Of a DNA stretch of 64,000 nt, positions 1 through 9,205 are shown piece after piece (position 1 is the stretch's first letter; each line of letters begins with the position of its first letter). The stretch is taken from contig NZ_CM001398.1 of assembly GCF_000241055.1 (NCBI RefSeq), positions 1,002,387 to 1,066,386 of the forward strand, given 5' to 3'. The position numbers and the translations under genes were made by a program. The DNA is from Oenococcus kitaharae DSM 17330 (GTDB lineage: Bacteria > Bacillota > Bacilli > Lactobacillales > Lactobacillaceae). The notes beneath the pieces are model-generated. The model was not told the origin of the DNA. It searched no databases and worked only from the letters and a program-made list of their open reading frames with translations.

Positions 1-2
1 GC

Positions 3-8
3 TATAAT
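3..8 (+). promoter_or_regulatory. -10 box of ruvA, probably leaderless
   Basis: A perfect TATAAT lies at 3-8, and six bases separate it from the ruvA ATG at 15. The usual distance from -10 to the first transcribed base therefore puts the transcript start on the ATG. No Shine-Dalgarno sequence precedes the ATG. The -35 region would lie outside the window and cannot be checked. Confidence 0.55.
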
Positions 9-14
9 TTTCAT

Positions 15-599
15 ATGTATGATTTTCTGATCGGCCAGATCAAAACACATGGCGCCAATTATATTGGGCTGGACGTTAATGGTGTCGGCTTTAAAATTTT
101 TACGCCTAATCCATACGGCTACAAGCAAGAGAGCCAAACGACGATTTTTACTGAACAAATTGTTCGAGAAAATGAGATCAGTCTTTATGGTTTTGCGACA
201 GCTGATGACCGCAATTTGTTTCAAAAATTATTAAATGTCTCGGGTATCGGGCCAAAATCGGCTTTGGCGATTATTGCTGGTGGTGATCGCAATGGCCTGA
301 TCGCAGCTGTTGAACAAGGAAAACCAGACTATCTGACTAAGTTCCCTGGGATTGGCAAAAAGACGGCCCAGCAAATTGTGCTGGATTTGAAGGGTAAATT
401 AGGCGCTTTACTGAGTGATCAAACAGATTTAGCTGTTGCCACGACCATGTCTCAAGCACTAGAAGATGCTTTAGCTGCTTTAGTCGCTTTAGGATTTTCC
501 GAAAAAGACGTGCATCGGATTAACAAAAGTTTGGCAGCTTTGCCTGACTTAACAACGGACGCTTATATTCAAAAAGGGCTTAAACTATTAACTAAATGA
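15..599 (+). CDS. ruvA: Holliday junction branch migration complex subunit RuvA
   Basis: RuvA (194 aa, normal length) binds four-way Holliday junctions as a tetramer and loads the RuvB helicase ring for branch migration. The N-terminal OB-fold begins MYDFLIGQI. Two helix-hairpin-helix motifs are visible, around [15 protein letters not shown] (about residues 70-85) and [16 protein letters not shown] (about 105-120). The C-terminal RuvB-contacting domain contains [15 protein letters not shown]. The start lacks a ribosome binding site and sits directly behind a TATAAT. The stop codon overlaps the ruvB ATG, so the two are translationally coupled. In many Firmicutes mutL precedes ruvA, but the upstream side is cut off here. 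Confidence 0.97.
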   Translation: MYDFLIGQIKTHGANYIGLDVNGVGFKIFTPNPYGYKQESQTTIFTEQIVRENEISLYGFATADDRNLFQKLLNVSGIGPKSALAIIAGGDRNGLIAAVEQGKPDYLTKFPGIGKKTAQQIVLDLKGKLGALLSDQTDLAVATTMSQALEDALAALVALGFSEKDVHRINKSLAALPDLTTDAYIQKGLKLLTK

Positions 600-1615
600 A
601 TGAAGATGATAAAAAAATTTTAGATGCACAAGCATTGGCCGATGATAATGACGCCGAGTTGACTTTGCGTCCCCAGTATTTGAGCGAATATATCGGACAA
701 AAGGAAATCAAAGATCAGCTGTCAGTCTATTTAAAAGCGGCCAAACAGCGCAAGGAAGCATTGGATCATGTTCTGCTTTTCGGGCCGCCTGGATTAGGCA
801 AGACAACTTTAGCTGTCGTGATTGCTAATGAAATGGGTGCCAATATTAAGACGACCTCCGGCCCAGCGATTGAAAAGGCCGGTGATCTGGTGGCACTGCT
901 TAATGAGTTGGAAGCTGGCGATATTTTATTTATCGATGAAATTCATCGTCTGCCCAAAAGTGTCGAAGAAGTTCTTTACTCTGCCATGGAAGATTTTTAC
1001 GTCGATATCGTGGTCGGCCAAGGCGAAACGGCGCACGCGATCCATTTCCCTTTGCCGCCTTTTACTTTGATTGGTGCTACGACGCGAGCCGGCATGCTGT
1101 CGGCACCTTTGCGTGACCGCTTTGGGATTGTCGCTCACATGCGTTTTTATCCGGTCAGCGATTTGCAGCTGATTGCCCGGCGCTCGGCTGAAATTTTCAA
1201 TACCTCGATTGCGGCTTCTGGTGCAGCTGAACTGGCTTTGCGTTCCCGGGGTACGCCGCGTATCGTTAATCGTTTGTTAAAACGCGTGCGGGATTTTGCT
1301 CAAGTGGCCGGCAAATCTGAAATTGACCAGCAGACGGTTAACTCGGCTTTAAATAAATTACAAGTGGATGGCTGCGGTCTTGATGAGACGGATCTCAAGT
1401 ATTTGAAAACTTTGATTCAGCAGTATAAGGGCGGCCCGGCCGGTGTGAATGCCTTAGCCTCTAATATCGGTGAAGACACCGAGACTGTCGAAGAAATGAT
1501 TGAGCCTTATTTATTGCAGATTGGTTTTATCCAGAGAACGCCGCGCGGTCGGCAAGCTACTGAAGCCGCTTACGAGCATCTGCATATCCCATATCAAACA
1601 GGGCTGCAGGCATAA
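596..1615 (+). CDS. ruvB: Holliday junction branch migration ATPase RuvB
   Basis: RuvB (339 aa) is the AAA+ motor that pumps DNA through the RuvA-bound junction. Visible are Walker [12 protein letters not shown] (about residues 63-73), Walker B with DEIHRL, the sensor region [18 protein letters not shown] with its arginine finger, and a C-terminal winged helix ending around RTPRGRQAT. Its start overlaps the ruvA stop by 4 nt and has no obvious Shine-Dalgarno, consistent with reinitiation after ruvA. It is followed after 17 nt by pcp, which has its own AGGGAG ribosome binding site. All hallmark residues are intact. Confidence 0.98.
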   Translation: MNEDDKKILDAQALADDNDAELTLRPQYLSEYIGQKEIKDQLSVYLKAAKQRKEALDHVLLFGPPGLGKTTLAVVIANEMGANIKTTSGPAIEKAGDLVALLNELEAGDILFIDEIHRLPKSVEEVLYSAMEDFYVDIVVGQGETAHAIHFPLPPFTLIGATTRAGMLSAPLRDRFGIVAHMRFYPVSDLQLIARRSAEIFNTSIAASGAAELALRSRGTPRIVNRLLKRVRDFAQVAGKSEIDQQTVNSALNKLQVDGCGLDETDLKYLKTLIQQYKGGPAGVNALASNIGEDTETVEEMIEPYLLQIGFIQRTPRGRQATEAAYEHLHIPYQTGLQA

Positions 1616-1632
1616 TTAAAGGGAGCCAAACG

Positions 1633-2250
1633 ATGAAAATTTTGGTTACAGGGTTTGATCCTTTCGGCCCGGATAAAGTTAATCCTTCCTGGCAGACTGC
1701 AGCAGCCTTGCCGGACAAGATTTTTGGCAGTCAAATTATTAAAAAAATGCTGCCGACAGTTTTTGCTGAGGCAAAAGATCAGCTGGAAGCGGATATTCAC
1801 GAAATCCAGCCGGACTTGGTTTTATGTTTGGGCCTGGCAGGCGGACGTTCTAAAATCACTTTGGAAAAAGTCGCAATTAATTATGTTGATGCTCGGATTC
1901 CGGATAATAGCGGTGCACAGCCAATTGGAGCCTTGGACCCGCTCGGTCCGGATGCTTATTTTGAAAATTATGAAGTTAAAGAACTAGTCGATCGTTTACA
2001 GCAGCAGCATCTGCCTGTGGCAATGTCTTTGTCAGCTGGGTCTTATGTCTGCAATGCGACAAGCTATTTTTTGTTAAACATATTGCATCATCAGTATCCA
2101 AAAGCGGTTGGCGCCTTTATTCATATCCCATATACGCCAGAAATGGGTTACGTTGATCAGCCCAGTTTGCCCTTAGCAGTTGATGCACAGACAATCACGG
2201 CTTATTTAACAGAAATGATTCAGGATTTAAAAGAGGAGAAACATGACTGA
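1633..2250 (+). CDS. pcp: pyrrolidone-carboxylate (pyroglutamyl) peptidase
   Basis: This 205-aa cysteine peptidase (family C15) removes N-terminal pyroglutamate from peptides in the cytoplasm. The start LVTGFDPFG is the family N-terminal signature. The catalytic Cys lies in [15 protein letters not shown] (about residues 135-149), the His in FIHIPYTPE near residue 160, and the conserved acidic and glycine stretch in [11 protein letters not shown]. The ribosome binding site AGGGAG sits upstream of ATG 1633. It lies between ruvB and queA in the same direction with tiny gaps, so it is probably cotranscribed with them. It overlaps queA by 8 nt. Peptide scavenging suits a fastidious lactic acid bacterium. 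Confidence 0.94.
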   Translation: MKILVTGFDPFGPDKVNPSWQTAAALPDKIFGSQIIKKMLPTVFAEAKDQLEADIHEIQPDLVLCLGLAGGRSKITLEKVAINYVDARIPDNSGAQPIGALDPLGPDAYFENYEVKELVDRLQQQHLPVAMSLSAGSYVCNATSYFLLNILHHQYPKAVGAFIHIPYTPEMGYVDQPSLPLAVDAQTITAYLTEMIQDLKEEKHD

Positions 2251-3322
2251 AGAAAAAACACCACACTACACTTTGAGCGATTTTGATTATGATCTGCCCA
2301 AAGAATTAATCGCCCAGACACCCTTAAAGCAGCGTGACAGCTCCCGCATGCTGGTTTTAAACGCTGACAGTGGTGCTTATGAGGACAAACATTTTTATGA
2401 CATTCTTGATTATTTAAATCCCGGTGATGCTTTGGTGATGAATAATTCGCGTGTGATTCCTGCACGCTTGCACGGCTGGCGTCCTGATACGAAAGGGCAT
2501 GTGGAGGTCTTGTTATTGCGTCAGGATCACGGTGATGTTTGGGAGACATTGATCAAGCCAGCCAAAAAATTTCCAATCGGTTCGACAATTGATTTTGGTG
2601 ACGAAAATCAGACGGTCATGACTGGTGAAGTTGTAGGCGAACTCGAGCACGGCGGACGTTATGTTGAATTTCATTATGATGGCATTTTCATGGAATTACT
2701 GGATAAATTAGGCGAGATGCCCTTGCCGCCATACATTAAAGAAAAACTAGCTGACCAGGAACGTTATCAGACAGTCTATTCCAAAGTCGAAGGTTCTGCC
2801 GCTGCACCAACTGCCGGCCTTCATTGGACGCCGGAACTACTGGATAAAGTCCGTGCCAAGGGTGTTAAGACGATTGAACTAACTTTGCACGTTGGCTTAG
2901 GAACTTTTCGTCCAGTCGAAGAAGAAGATATCGATCATCACAAGATGCACTCGGAATTCTATCAGTTGAGTCAGCGGGCAGCCGATGAAATCAATCAGGT
3001 CCGCAAGCAAGGCGGAAAAATTGTTGCTACGGGAACTACCACGATTCGGACTTTGGAGACCATTGGCCATAAATTTAATGGCGATCAATATGGACAGGAA
3101 TTAAAAGCTGATTCTGGCTGGACCGATATTTTCATCAAACCCGGTTTTAAATGGACAACTGTCGATGCCTTTATTACGAATTTCCACTTGCCTAAATCGA
3201 CCTTAGTCATGCTGGTCGCTGCCTTTACAGGTCGGGAAAACATTTTGAACGCCTATGCCCACGCGATTAAAGAAAAATATCGTTTCTTCTCATTTGGCGA
3301 TGCGATGTTCATTCACAGATAA
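2243..3322 (+). CDS. queA: S-adenosylmethionine:tRNA ribosyltransferase-isomerase QueA
   Basis: QueA (359 aa) transfers and isomerises the ribosyl group of AdoMet onto 7-aminomethyl-7-deazaguanine in tRNA, giving epoxyqueuosine at wobble position 34. Family landmarks are [14 protein letters not shown] at the N-terminus, [11 protein letters not shown] (about 70-80), [14 protein letters not shown] (about 185-198), [12 protein letters not shown] (about 215-226) and the C-terminal [26 protein letters not shown] ribosome binding site precedes ATG 2243 within the end of pcp. The ruvAB-queA order is common in Firmicutes; here pcp is inserted. A hairpin terminator follows the gene. Confidence 0.97.
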   Translation: MTEEKTPHYTLSDFDYDLPKELIAQTPLKQRDSSRMLVLNADSGAYEDKHFYDILDYLNPGDALVMNNSRVIPARLHGWRPDTKGHVEVLLLRQDHGDVWETLIKPAKKFPIGSTIDFGDENQTVMTGEVVGELEHGGRYVEFHYDGIFMELLDKLGEMPLPPYIKEKLADQERYQTVYSKVEGSAAAPTAGLHWTPELLDKVRAKGVKTIELTLHVGLGTFRPVEEEDIDHHKMHSEFYQLSQRAADEINQVRKQGGKIVATGTTTIRTLETIGHKFNGDQYGQELKADSGWTDIFIKPGFKWTTVDAFITNFHLPKSTLVMLVAAFTGRENILNAYAHAIKEKYRFFSFGDAMFIHR

Positions 3323-3330
3323 ATCCTGCT

Positions 3331-3354
3331 AAACAGCCGAAAAGCTGTTTTTTA
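3331..3354 (+). terminator. intrinsic terminator of the ruvAB-pcp-queA unit
   Basis: A 7-bp stem, AAACAGC (3331-3337) with GCTGTTT (3344-3350), closes a 6-nt loop and runs into a U tract. It ends about 25 nt before the next start codon, so it separates queA from the following gene. Confidence 0.8.
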
Positions 3355-3367
3355 TTCGCTGCGATTC

Positions 3368-3373
3368 TAAAAT
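3368..3373 (+). promoter_or_regulatory. -10 box of the choloylglycine hydrolase gene, probably leaderless
   Basis: TAAAAT at 3368-3373 is followed by six bases and the ATG at 3380, so the transcript is predicted to begin at the start codon. No convincing -35 is visible, because that region coincides with the tail of the queA terminator. No Shine-Dalgarno is present. Confidence 0.5.
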
Positions 3374-3379
3374 AGAAGC

Positions 3380-4363
3380 ATGTGCACATCGATTTTCCAA
3401 ACAGCTGAAAATGGCCAGCATTTGTTTTCTCGGACGATGGATTGGGAAGGCCTATATGCTTTTCCAACGTTTTTATCGCGCAACTATCAGTGGCGCTCTG
3501 CTTTTGATGGGAAAACCTACAATTCCCGCTATGCCTTAATTGGCAGCGGTCATGCAGTTGCCGACCGTGCCGATATTTCTGATGGCGTCAATGAGCGCGG
3601 GTTATCAGTCCAGAAACTCACTTTTTCAGCCGGTAAAGATCATTTTGCTCAGAGCCGTAAAGCTGATCGTACACAAATTGCGCCTTTTGAGTTTCCTTTG
3701 TGGGCCATGACACAGTTTGATTCGGTCGCCTCCTTGCTGGCAGCTTTGCCGACATTGGAAATTATGAATGATCAAGAAGCTGTCCGTGAGTATGGAGAGG
3801 CTGATCTTCATTTTGCCGCGGCTGATCCGACTGGCCGTTTTGTGATTATCGAGCCCTTAAGCATGCCGATGCGCGTGATTGAAAACCCACTAGGCGTTGT
3901 GACGAATGCCGGTGATTTTCAAAAAGAGGCTGCTAAACTAGCTGATTATATGACACTGCTTCCGGAATATGCAGCTGGTCGGCTGCCATATAATTTGCAG
4001 CACGTATCGACTGGTGATTTTTCCGGAAAAAAGCAGTTTCCCGGCGGTTATACACCCAGTGCCAGATTCATTCGCGCAGCTTATTTAAAAGAACGCATGA
4101 CGGCAGCTGCAGACGAACAGCATCAGCTAGTCGCAGCTTGGCATATTTTAAATGCTGTGACTGTGCCGAAAATGCCAGCTCGTTCGCAGACTTACACAGT
4201 TTACCGTTCGGCAGTCGCACTTGAATCAAAAACACTTTATTATGAAAGCTACGATAGTCAGCAAATTTACAAAATCGTTTTGGATGATCATTTGGCAGCT
4301 CAGACAAAAGCGATATCTTTTGAAAAACAAATTCGTGATTTTCATGTACAATCATTGGATTAG
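3380..4363 (+). CDS. choloylglycine hydrolase / penicillin V acylase family protein
   Basis: This 327-aa Ntn-hydrolase cleaves an amide bond on a small substrate, such as conjugated bile salts, penicillin V or N-acyl homoserine lactones. The family catalytic set is present: Cys2 after removal of Met (MCTSIF), Arg18 and Asp21 (FSRTMDWE), an Asn in DGVNERGLSVQ, an Asn in VVTNAGDF (about 176), and an Arg in PSARFIRAA (about 229). The substrate cannot be told from sequence; bile-salt hydrolases and penicillin acylases differ only in pocket loops. The protein has no signal peptide and is likely cytoplasmic. It appears monocistronic, with terminators on both sides. Confidence 0.88.
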   Translation: MCTSIFQTAENGQHLFSRTMDWEGLYAFPTFLSRNYQWRSAFDGKTYNSRYALIGSGHAVADRADISDGVNERGLSVQKLTFSAGKDHFAQSRKADRTQIAPFEFPLWAMTQFDSVASLLAALPTLEIMNDQEAVREYGEADLHFAAADPTGRFVIIEPLSMPMRVIENPLGVVTNAGDFQKEAAKLADYMTLLPEYAAGRLPYNLQHVSTGDFSGKKQFPGGYTPSARFIRAAYLKERMTAAADEQHQLVAAWHILNAVTVPKMPARSQTYTVYRSAVALESKTLYYESYDSQQIYKIVLDDHLAAQTKAISFEKQIRDFHVQSLD

Positions 4364-4390
4364 CTTGCGACGGCTGCGAGTTTTTGTTTT
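4364..4390 (+). terminator. weak intrinsic terminator after the choloylglycine hydrolase gene
   Basis: The 5-bp stem CTTGC (4364-4368) with GCGAG (4376-4380) includes one G-U pair and is followed by TTTTTGTTTT. It begins directly after the stop codon. It also overlaps the presumed lepA promoter region. Confidence 0.5.
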
Positions 4391-4404
4391 CCCGAATGGA
4401 TTGA

Positions 4405-4410
4405 TAAGAT
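4405..4410 (+). promoter_or_regulatory. -10 box of lepA, probably leaderless
   Basis: TAAGAT at 4405-4410 (repeated at 4411-4416) lies seven bases before the lepA ATG at 4418. Possible -35 elements, TTTTTG or TTGTTT, lie in the U tract of the upstream terminator. No Shine-Dalgarno sequence is found between the -10 and the ATG. Confidence 0.45.
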
Positions 4411-4417
4411 TAAGATA

Positions 4418-6268
4418 ATGAGTTCTCTTGAAAAACAATTAGATCGTCAAAAACATATTCGAAACTTTAGTATTGTTGCCCATATTGATCATGGTAAATC
4501 CACGATTGCTGACCGCATTTTGGAAATGACGCATACGGTCGCTGAGCGGCAAATGAAGGCTCAGATTCTTGATGATATGCCCTTGGAACGCGAGCGCGGC
4601 ATCACGATCAAAATGAATGCTGTTGAGGTACATTATGATGCCAAAGATGGCCAACGCTACATCTTTCATCTGATTGATACGCCTGGGCATGTCGATTTTT
4701 CCTATGAAGTTTCCCGGGCACTAGCGGCTGCTGATGGTGCTTTATTGGTTGTGGATGCAAGCCAGGGCGTGCAGGCACAGACTTTAGCCAATGTTTATTT
4801 GGCTTTAGATAATAATCTGGAAATTCTGCCGGTTATCAATAAGATTGATCTGCCTTCAGCGGATCCGGCCGGTACCAAAGCAGAAATTGAGGATGATATC
4901 GGTATTGATACGAGCGAAGCTGTCGATGTCTCAGCTAAAAGCGGCTTAGGCATAGACCGTTTATTGGAACAGATTGTTCATGTAATCCCGGCACCTAGTG
5001 GAGATTTATTAGCACCGCTGCAGGCTCTAGTGTTTGATTCAAAATATGACCCTTATCGCGGTGTTGTTTTGTCTATTCGTGTTAAAGAAGGGCAGGTACA
5101 TGTCGGTGATAAGATTCGTTTGATGAATTCACAGACGGATTATGAAGTGACTGAGTTAGGGGTTTTCTCGCCTGATGCACGTCCTTTAGAGGAATTGATC
5201 GCCGGGGATGTCGGCTATTTGACAGCAGCGATTAAAGATATTCACAGCGCTCGTTCTGGTGATACGGTTACCTTGGCAGATCGCCCGGCAGCGCATCCTC
5301 TAAAAGGGTACCGGCCGATGACATCCATGGTTTATGCTGGTATTTATCCCAGTGACAACGCTCGTTATAACGATTTGCGCGATGCACTGGACAAATTAAG
5401 CTTAAATGATGCCAGCTTGGAATATGAACCGGAAACTTCAACAGCTTTAGGCTTTGGTTTTCGTGTTGGTTTTCTAGGCCTGCTGCACATGGATGTTGTC
5501 CAAGAACGTCTGGAACGCGAATTTGATTTGGAAATTGTCATTACAGCGCCGACAGTCACTTACCATGTGCTTAAAAGTGACGGTAGCGAAGTCGATGTTT
5601 CCAATCCATCTGAATTACCGGATGCCAGCCAAATTAAAGAAATTCGCGAGCCCTTTGTTCATGCGACAATCATGGTACCCGAGGAATTTGTCGGGCCGGT
5701 CATGGAATTAGCTCAGGCCAAACGCGGTATTTTTATCACGATGAATTATCTGGACAAATCGCGTGTCAATGTTGAATATAAAATACCCTTGTCGGAAATT
5801 ATTTTCGATTTCTTTGACAAACTGAAATCATCGACTAAGGGCTATGCCAGCTTGGATTATAGTTTGGATGGCTTTGTGGCCAGCGATTTAAAACGGATTG
5901 ATATCCTCTTAAATGGCGATAAAATTGATGCCTTGAGCTTTATTGCATACAAAGATTTTGCCGAGAATCGTGCTCGCGTGGTGACAAGCAAACTAAAAGA
6001 GACGATTCCGCGCCAGAATTTTGAGATTCCGATCCAGGCAGCTATTGGATCAAAAATCATCGCGCGGACCAATATTAAGGCTTACCGAAAAGATGTGACG
6101 GCCAGAATTCATACAGGAGATCCTGATAGACGTGCTAAATTATTGGACAAGCAGCGTCGAGGCAAAGCGCGTATGAAGTCAGTTGGTAAAGTCGATATTC
6201 CGCAGACAGCGTTCATGTCTATTCTGAAAAACGAAGATGATGAGCAATATAATAAGGGGCTTTCGTGA
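4418..6268 (+). CDS. lepA: elongation factor 4 (ribosomal back-translocase LepA)
   Basis: LepA/EF4 (616 aa) is a ribosome-bound translational GTPase that acts on stalled or mistranslocated ribosomes and in 30S biogenesis. The G motifs are intact: [13 protein letters not shown] (G1), ERGITI (G2), DTPGHVDF (G3), NKIDLPSA (G4) and SAKSG (G5). EF-G-like domains III and V follow, then the LepA-specific C-terminal domain with [18 protein letters not shown]. It heads a six-gene run through the ppGpp enzyme with overlapping or nearly touching genes. Initiation probably occurs on a leaderless transcript, because no ribosome binding site precedes ATG 4418. Confidence 0.98.
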   Translation: MSSLEKQLDRQKHIRNFSIVAHIDHGKSTIADRILEMTHTVAERQMKAQILDDMPLERERGITIKMNAVEVHYDAKDGQRYIFHLIDTPGHVDFSYEVSRALAAADGALLVVDASQGVQAQTLANVYLALDNNLEILPVINKIDLPSADPAGTKAEIEDDIGIDTSEAVDVSAKSGLGIDRLLEQIVHVIPAPSGDLLAPLQALVFDSKYDPYRGVVLSIRVKEGQVHVGDKIRLMNSQTDYEVTELGVFSPDARPLEELIAGDVGYLTAAIKDIHSARSGDTVTLADRPAAHPLKGYRPMTSMVYAGIYPSDNARYNDLRDALDKLSLNDASLEYEPETSTALGFGFRVGFLGLLHMDVVQERLEREFDLEIVITAPTVTYHVLKSDGSEVDVSNPSELPDASQIKEIREPFVHATIMVPEEFVGPVMELAQAKRGIFITMNYLDKSRVNVEYKIPLSEIIFDFFDKLKSSTKGYASLDYSLDGFVASDLKRIDILLNGDKIDALSFIAYKDFAENRARVVTSKLKETIPRQNFEIPIQAAIGSKIIARTNIKAYRKDVTARIHTGDPDRRAKLLDKQRRGKARMKSVGKVDIPQTAFMSILKNEDDEQYNKGLS

Positions 6269-6963
6269 TTGGCCATGTTAAAAAATTAATCATGTTTGCT
6301 TCGGGGATGATTTTTTTGGTCGTCCTTTTTTCACTTTTTTTCTATCTTTACAATCAGCCAAACAGTCAATTAGCCAGGCGCGATGCGGCTATTATTTACC
6401 GCGGGGCTTTAACGAATCGCTTAGATTCGGCCTACATTTATTCCGGTCGTCCAGTCAACAAGTCTGACTATATTCATAGTATTCAGATTAATTTGGGACG
6501 CAATCTTGTTTTAAGCCCATCTTTAACCTATAAAAAAATTCACTACCAGAGGCAAGCGGTACTGCATGATATTGCTGGTAAAATGTATCGTCTGCAATTT
6601 TCTAAAAGGCCAGTCAGTCTCGGCCGTATACTACTAAACAATACACATACAGCACGTGTTGATTATCAGGTCCAGAAAATCGATCTGGGCCGGATTTTAG
6701 ATCATTTGATTAGTCTCTCTGAAAACGATTTGACAAAAGCACAGCGAAGCCCGCGTTTGTCAAATTTAAGCCAATCGCAAATTGCATTGCTTCAATATAT
6801 TCTGATCTCAAACAACTGGCGGCGTTATATTGCCACTTATAATGGGAAGGCCCCAATTGTCCGATCAAGTTTTACAATGGTCTTTGATCCGAGAAAAAAG
6901 CGCTTTGTGATTGACCGCAAAACGCTGCAATTAATTCAATCAAGTGGGGTGTCTGATGAATAA
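6265..6963 (+). CDS. membrane-anchored extracytoplasmic protein of unknown function
   Basis: I do not recognise this 232-aa protein. It starts with GTG at 6265, overlapping the lepA stop by 4 nt, with AAGGGG upstream as ribosome binding site. Residues 1-28 carry one strong hydrophobic segment ([20 protein letters not shown]). The rest is a basic, soluble domain with no cysteines, so it is probably a signal-anchored surface protein. Its C-terminus overlaps the start of the next gene. The position between lepA and an oxidoreductase gives no functional clue. Confidence 0.7.
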   Translation: MIGHVKKLIMFASGMIFLVVLFSLFFYLYNQPNSQLARRDAAIIYRGALTNRLDSAYIYSGRPVNKSDYIHSIQINLGRNLVLSPSLTYKKIHYQRQAVLHDIAGKMYRLQFSKRPVSLGRILLNNTHTARVDYQVQKIDLGRILDHLISLSENDLTKAQRSPRLSNLSQSQIALLQYILISNNWRRYIATYNGKAPIVRSSFTMVFDPRKKRFVIDRKTLQLIQSSGVSDE

Positions 6964-8017
6964 TCATATTTCAAATCAAGTTCGGCAGGCTGCTAAGAAT
7001 CTTGTTTCGGAAAAACAAACTGCCTATTCTTTTAATCCTAAATTGCCTATTCCACAAGAAGGTGCTATTTTCAAAAAGGAAATCGGCCTGCCTGCTATTG
7101 GCGAGCATGATATTTTTGTCCAGGTGCAAGCAGTTTCTGTGAATCCCGTGGATGGCAAATTACGTACTGTCACAAATCCAAAAAAAGTTGCCGTTCTTGG
7201 TTACGATGCTTTTGGAAAAGTCCTTCAAGTCGGTAAAAGCGTCACACGCTTTCATGTTGGCGATCTGGCTTACTATGCAGGAACAACGGCCAGAAACGGC
7301 AGCAATGAACAATATCAGTCTGTTGATGAACGTCTGGCAGGCCATCCAGCTCAAAAACTGACCGCAACGCAATCAGCTGCTATGCCGTTAACCAGTCTGA
7401 CTGCTTACGAAATTTTGGTTGACCATTTGGGGCTTGATTTTCAAAGCAAGTCGGCGCAAGGCAGCAAAATGCTGGTGATTAACGGTGCTGGCGGCGTAGG
7501 CTCGATTTTGGTACAGATGGCAGCCTATTTAGGCATTGAAGTGTCTGTCACTGCCCATTCGGAAGCTTCGATAAATTGGCTCAAACAATACCCGATTGAC
7601 CGAATTTACGATTATCAGGATTTGAATGAGAATTTAGCCGACCAAAAGTTTGATTACATTGTTTTCCTGTATAACCCGGCGCCATATTGGCAGACAGCAA
7701 TCGGACACATCAAGCCTTACGGCAGGCTGGTTTCAATCGTTGGGACAGAAACACCTCTAAATATGGGTCCCTTGAAGAATATTGCTGCCCAATTTAGTTG
7801 GGAATATATGTTTGCAAAGTCGGATTTCAATCACGATCCCTTGAGCCAAGGGCAAGCTCTGGACGAAGTAGCGCTGCTGTTAGATGCTGGTGTTTTAAAA
7901 TCAACTTTGAATCAGACTTTTGATCATTTGAGTGCTGGCAACTTGATTCAAGCCTATGCACCGCTGGATTCAGGAAAAACACAAGGAAAGATTGTCTTAA
8001 CGGCACCTTTCCAATAA
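6956..8017 (+). CDS. zinc-type alcohol dehydrogenase-like / quinone oxidoreductase family (MDR)
   Basis: This is a 353-aa medium-chain dehydrogenase/reductase. The GroES-like N-terminal half includes VQVQAVSVNPVDGKLR and VLGYDAFGKVLQVGKSVTRFHVGDLAYYAG. The Rossmann half carries the nucleotide-binding motif INGAGGVGSILVQMA (about residues 175-190). The cysteine ligands of the structural and catalytic zinc sites are absent, so it is most likely an NADPH-dependent, zinc-free enal or quinone reductase of the YogA/ZADH type. I chose ATG 6956 (MNNHIS) over an upstream in-frame GTG at 6944 because the latter lies inside the previous gene without a better ribosome binding site. Confidence 0.87.
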   Translation: MNNHISNQVRQAAKNLVSEKQTAYSFNPKLPIPQEGAIFKKEIGLPAIGEHDIFVQVQAVSVNPVDGKLRTVTNPKKVAVLGYDAFGKVLQVGKSVTRFHVGDLAYYAGTTARNGSNEQYQSVDERLAGHPAQKLTATQSAAMPLTSLTAYEILVDHLGLDFQSKSAQGSKMLVINGAGGVGSILVQMAAYLGIEVSVTAHSEASINWLKQYPIDRIYDYQDLNENLADQKFDYIVFLYNPAPYWQTAIGHIKPYGRLVSIVGTETPLNMGPLKNIAAQFSWEYMFAKSDFNHDPLSQGQALDEVALLLDAGVLKSTLNQTFDHLSAGNLIQAYAPLDSGKTQGKIVLTAPFQ

Positions 8018-8038
8018 TTATTTTGAAAGTGAGCAAGC

Positions 8039-8800
8039 ATGACAGCACGTTTTTTTCTTGAAGATCCCGCCGAGTTTAGTAGGGAAGCTTCAATTACACA
8101 AACACATAATCCGGATGTTTTTCATCATCTTAAGGATGTTTTGCGTGCTCGTGCTGGCGACCAAGTCGAATTAGTAGCGCAAGGGGCCGCTTATTTGGCA
8201 TCGGTCAGTGATCTAACGGTTGATCGAATAAAATTCCAAAGCATTACTGCCATTGCTAAGAATCCGGAAATGCCCAAGAAGATAACTTTAGTGCTGCCGC
8301 TGCTTAAATCTGATCATCTCGACTGGTTGATACAAAAAGCGACTGAACTTGGATGCGGGCAAATTATCTTGACGAACTTTGTTTATAGTGTGGCTCAGGC
8401 TTCTAAAATTGATCGCAAGCTGCCTCGCTGGAAAAAAATTATTAAGAATGCTGCCGAACAGTCGCATCGCTTAGTGCTGCCGGATCTCTCTTTTCAAAAA
8501 GATTATCTTCAGACAGTTCGGCTTTCGGCCAGCCAGATTGGCCTTGTTGCCTGGGAAGAAAGCGCTAAATCCGGTGAAACCAGTAACCTGCACGCCTCCT
8601 TGCAAAAAGCCGCCCAAAATCCCGCTATTTCAGAGCTTGTGGCGGTATTGGGGCCAGAGGGAGGCATTAGCCGAAACGAAATCGCGCTTCTTCAAAATGC
8701 CGGTTTTATTTGTGTTGGTCTTGGTCCCAGAATTCTGCGGGCGGAAACCGCGCCACTTTATTTGCTCTCTGCAGCCAGTCTTTTGATAGAATTGAGCTAA
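8039..8800 (+). CDS. rsmE: 16S rRNA (uracil(1498)-N(3))-methyltransferase
   Basis: RsmE (253 aa) methylates N3 of U1498 in 16S rRNA using AdoMet. It has the SPOUT/trefoil-knot C-terminal half with GPEGGISRNEI (about residues 200-210) and GLGPRILRAETAPL (about 225-238), and an N-terminal PUA-like domain with the HHLKDVLRARAGD pattern. In many Firmicutes rsmE follows prmA; here prmA is absent from this position and an MDR oxidoreductase precedes it by 21 nt. It is followed after 3 nt by a small membrane protein gene, then by the ppGpp enzyme gene. Confidence 0.95.
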   Translation: MTARFFLEDPAEFSREASITQTHNPDVFHHLKDVLRARAGDQVELVAQGAAYLASVSDLTVDRIKFQSITAIAKNPEMPKKITLVLPLLKSDHLDWLIQKATELGCGQIILTNFVYSVAQASKIDRKLPRWKKIIKNAAEQSHRLVLPDLSFQKDYLQTVRLSASQIGLVAWEESAKSGETSNLHASLQKAAQNPAISELVAVLGPEGGISRNEIALLQNAGFICVGLGPRILRAETAPLYLLSAASLLIELS

Positions 8801-8803
8801 CTT

Positions 8804-9205
8804 ATGGCGAAATTGATTAAAAAACGGTATTTATTCTGGTTTATCCTTTCTGTTCTTCTCAGTATTTTTGGGCCCTTGTTTTTTAGGCTGAATTTTTTAG
8901 ACGGTTTTAGACGGATTGTTATTTTGTTGGGGTTGATTTTCGGCGGCTTTTCTCTTTATTCGGGCTTTTATTTCCGTCGTTATGGTTTAAAATTTTGGGG
9001 AATTTTTATTTTCCCACTCACTTTCAGTACAATTAATTTGCTTTGGCGCGTCTTGTTTGGCGGATCGCTGGTTTCGCGTAATTATGCCTATTTTTTTGCC
9101 GCATTTTACCTGGTACTGAGTTTATTTACTTTTGTCAGTGATGCAGATGATAGTGATAGCCACAATGATATGCCGGTTGATGGCGGATTTAAGGAGGTGA
9201 AATGA
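8804..9205 (+). CDS. small multi-pass membrane protein of unknown function
   Basis: This 133-aa protein has about four hydrophobic segments (residues about 9-25, 34-52, 58-77 and 84-108) and an acidic, Asp/Ser-rich cytoplasmic-type tail (DADDSDSHND). I do not recognise a family. It starts 3 nt after rsmE, and its stop codon overlaps the ATG ATG start region of the ppGpp synthetase gene, whose AAGGAGG ribosome binding site lies inside this gene. It is thus tightly coupled to rel, though any functional link to the stringent response is speculation. Confidence 0.75.
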   Translation: MAKLIKKRYLFWFILSVLLSIFGPLFFRLNFLDGFRRIVILLGLIFGGFSLYSGFYFRRYGLKFWGIFIFPLTFSTINLLWRVLFGGSLVSRNYAYFFAAFYLVLSLFTFVSDADDSDSHNDMPVDGGFKEVK

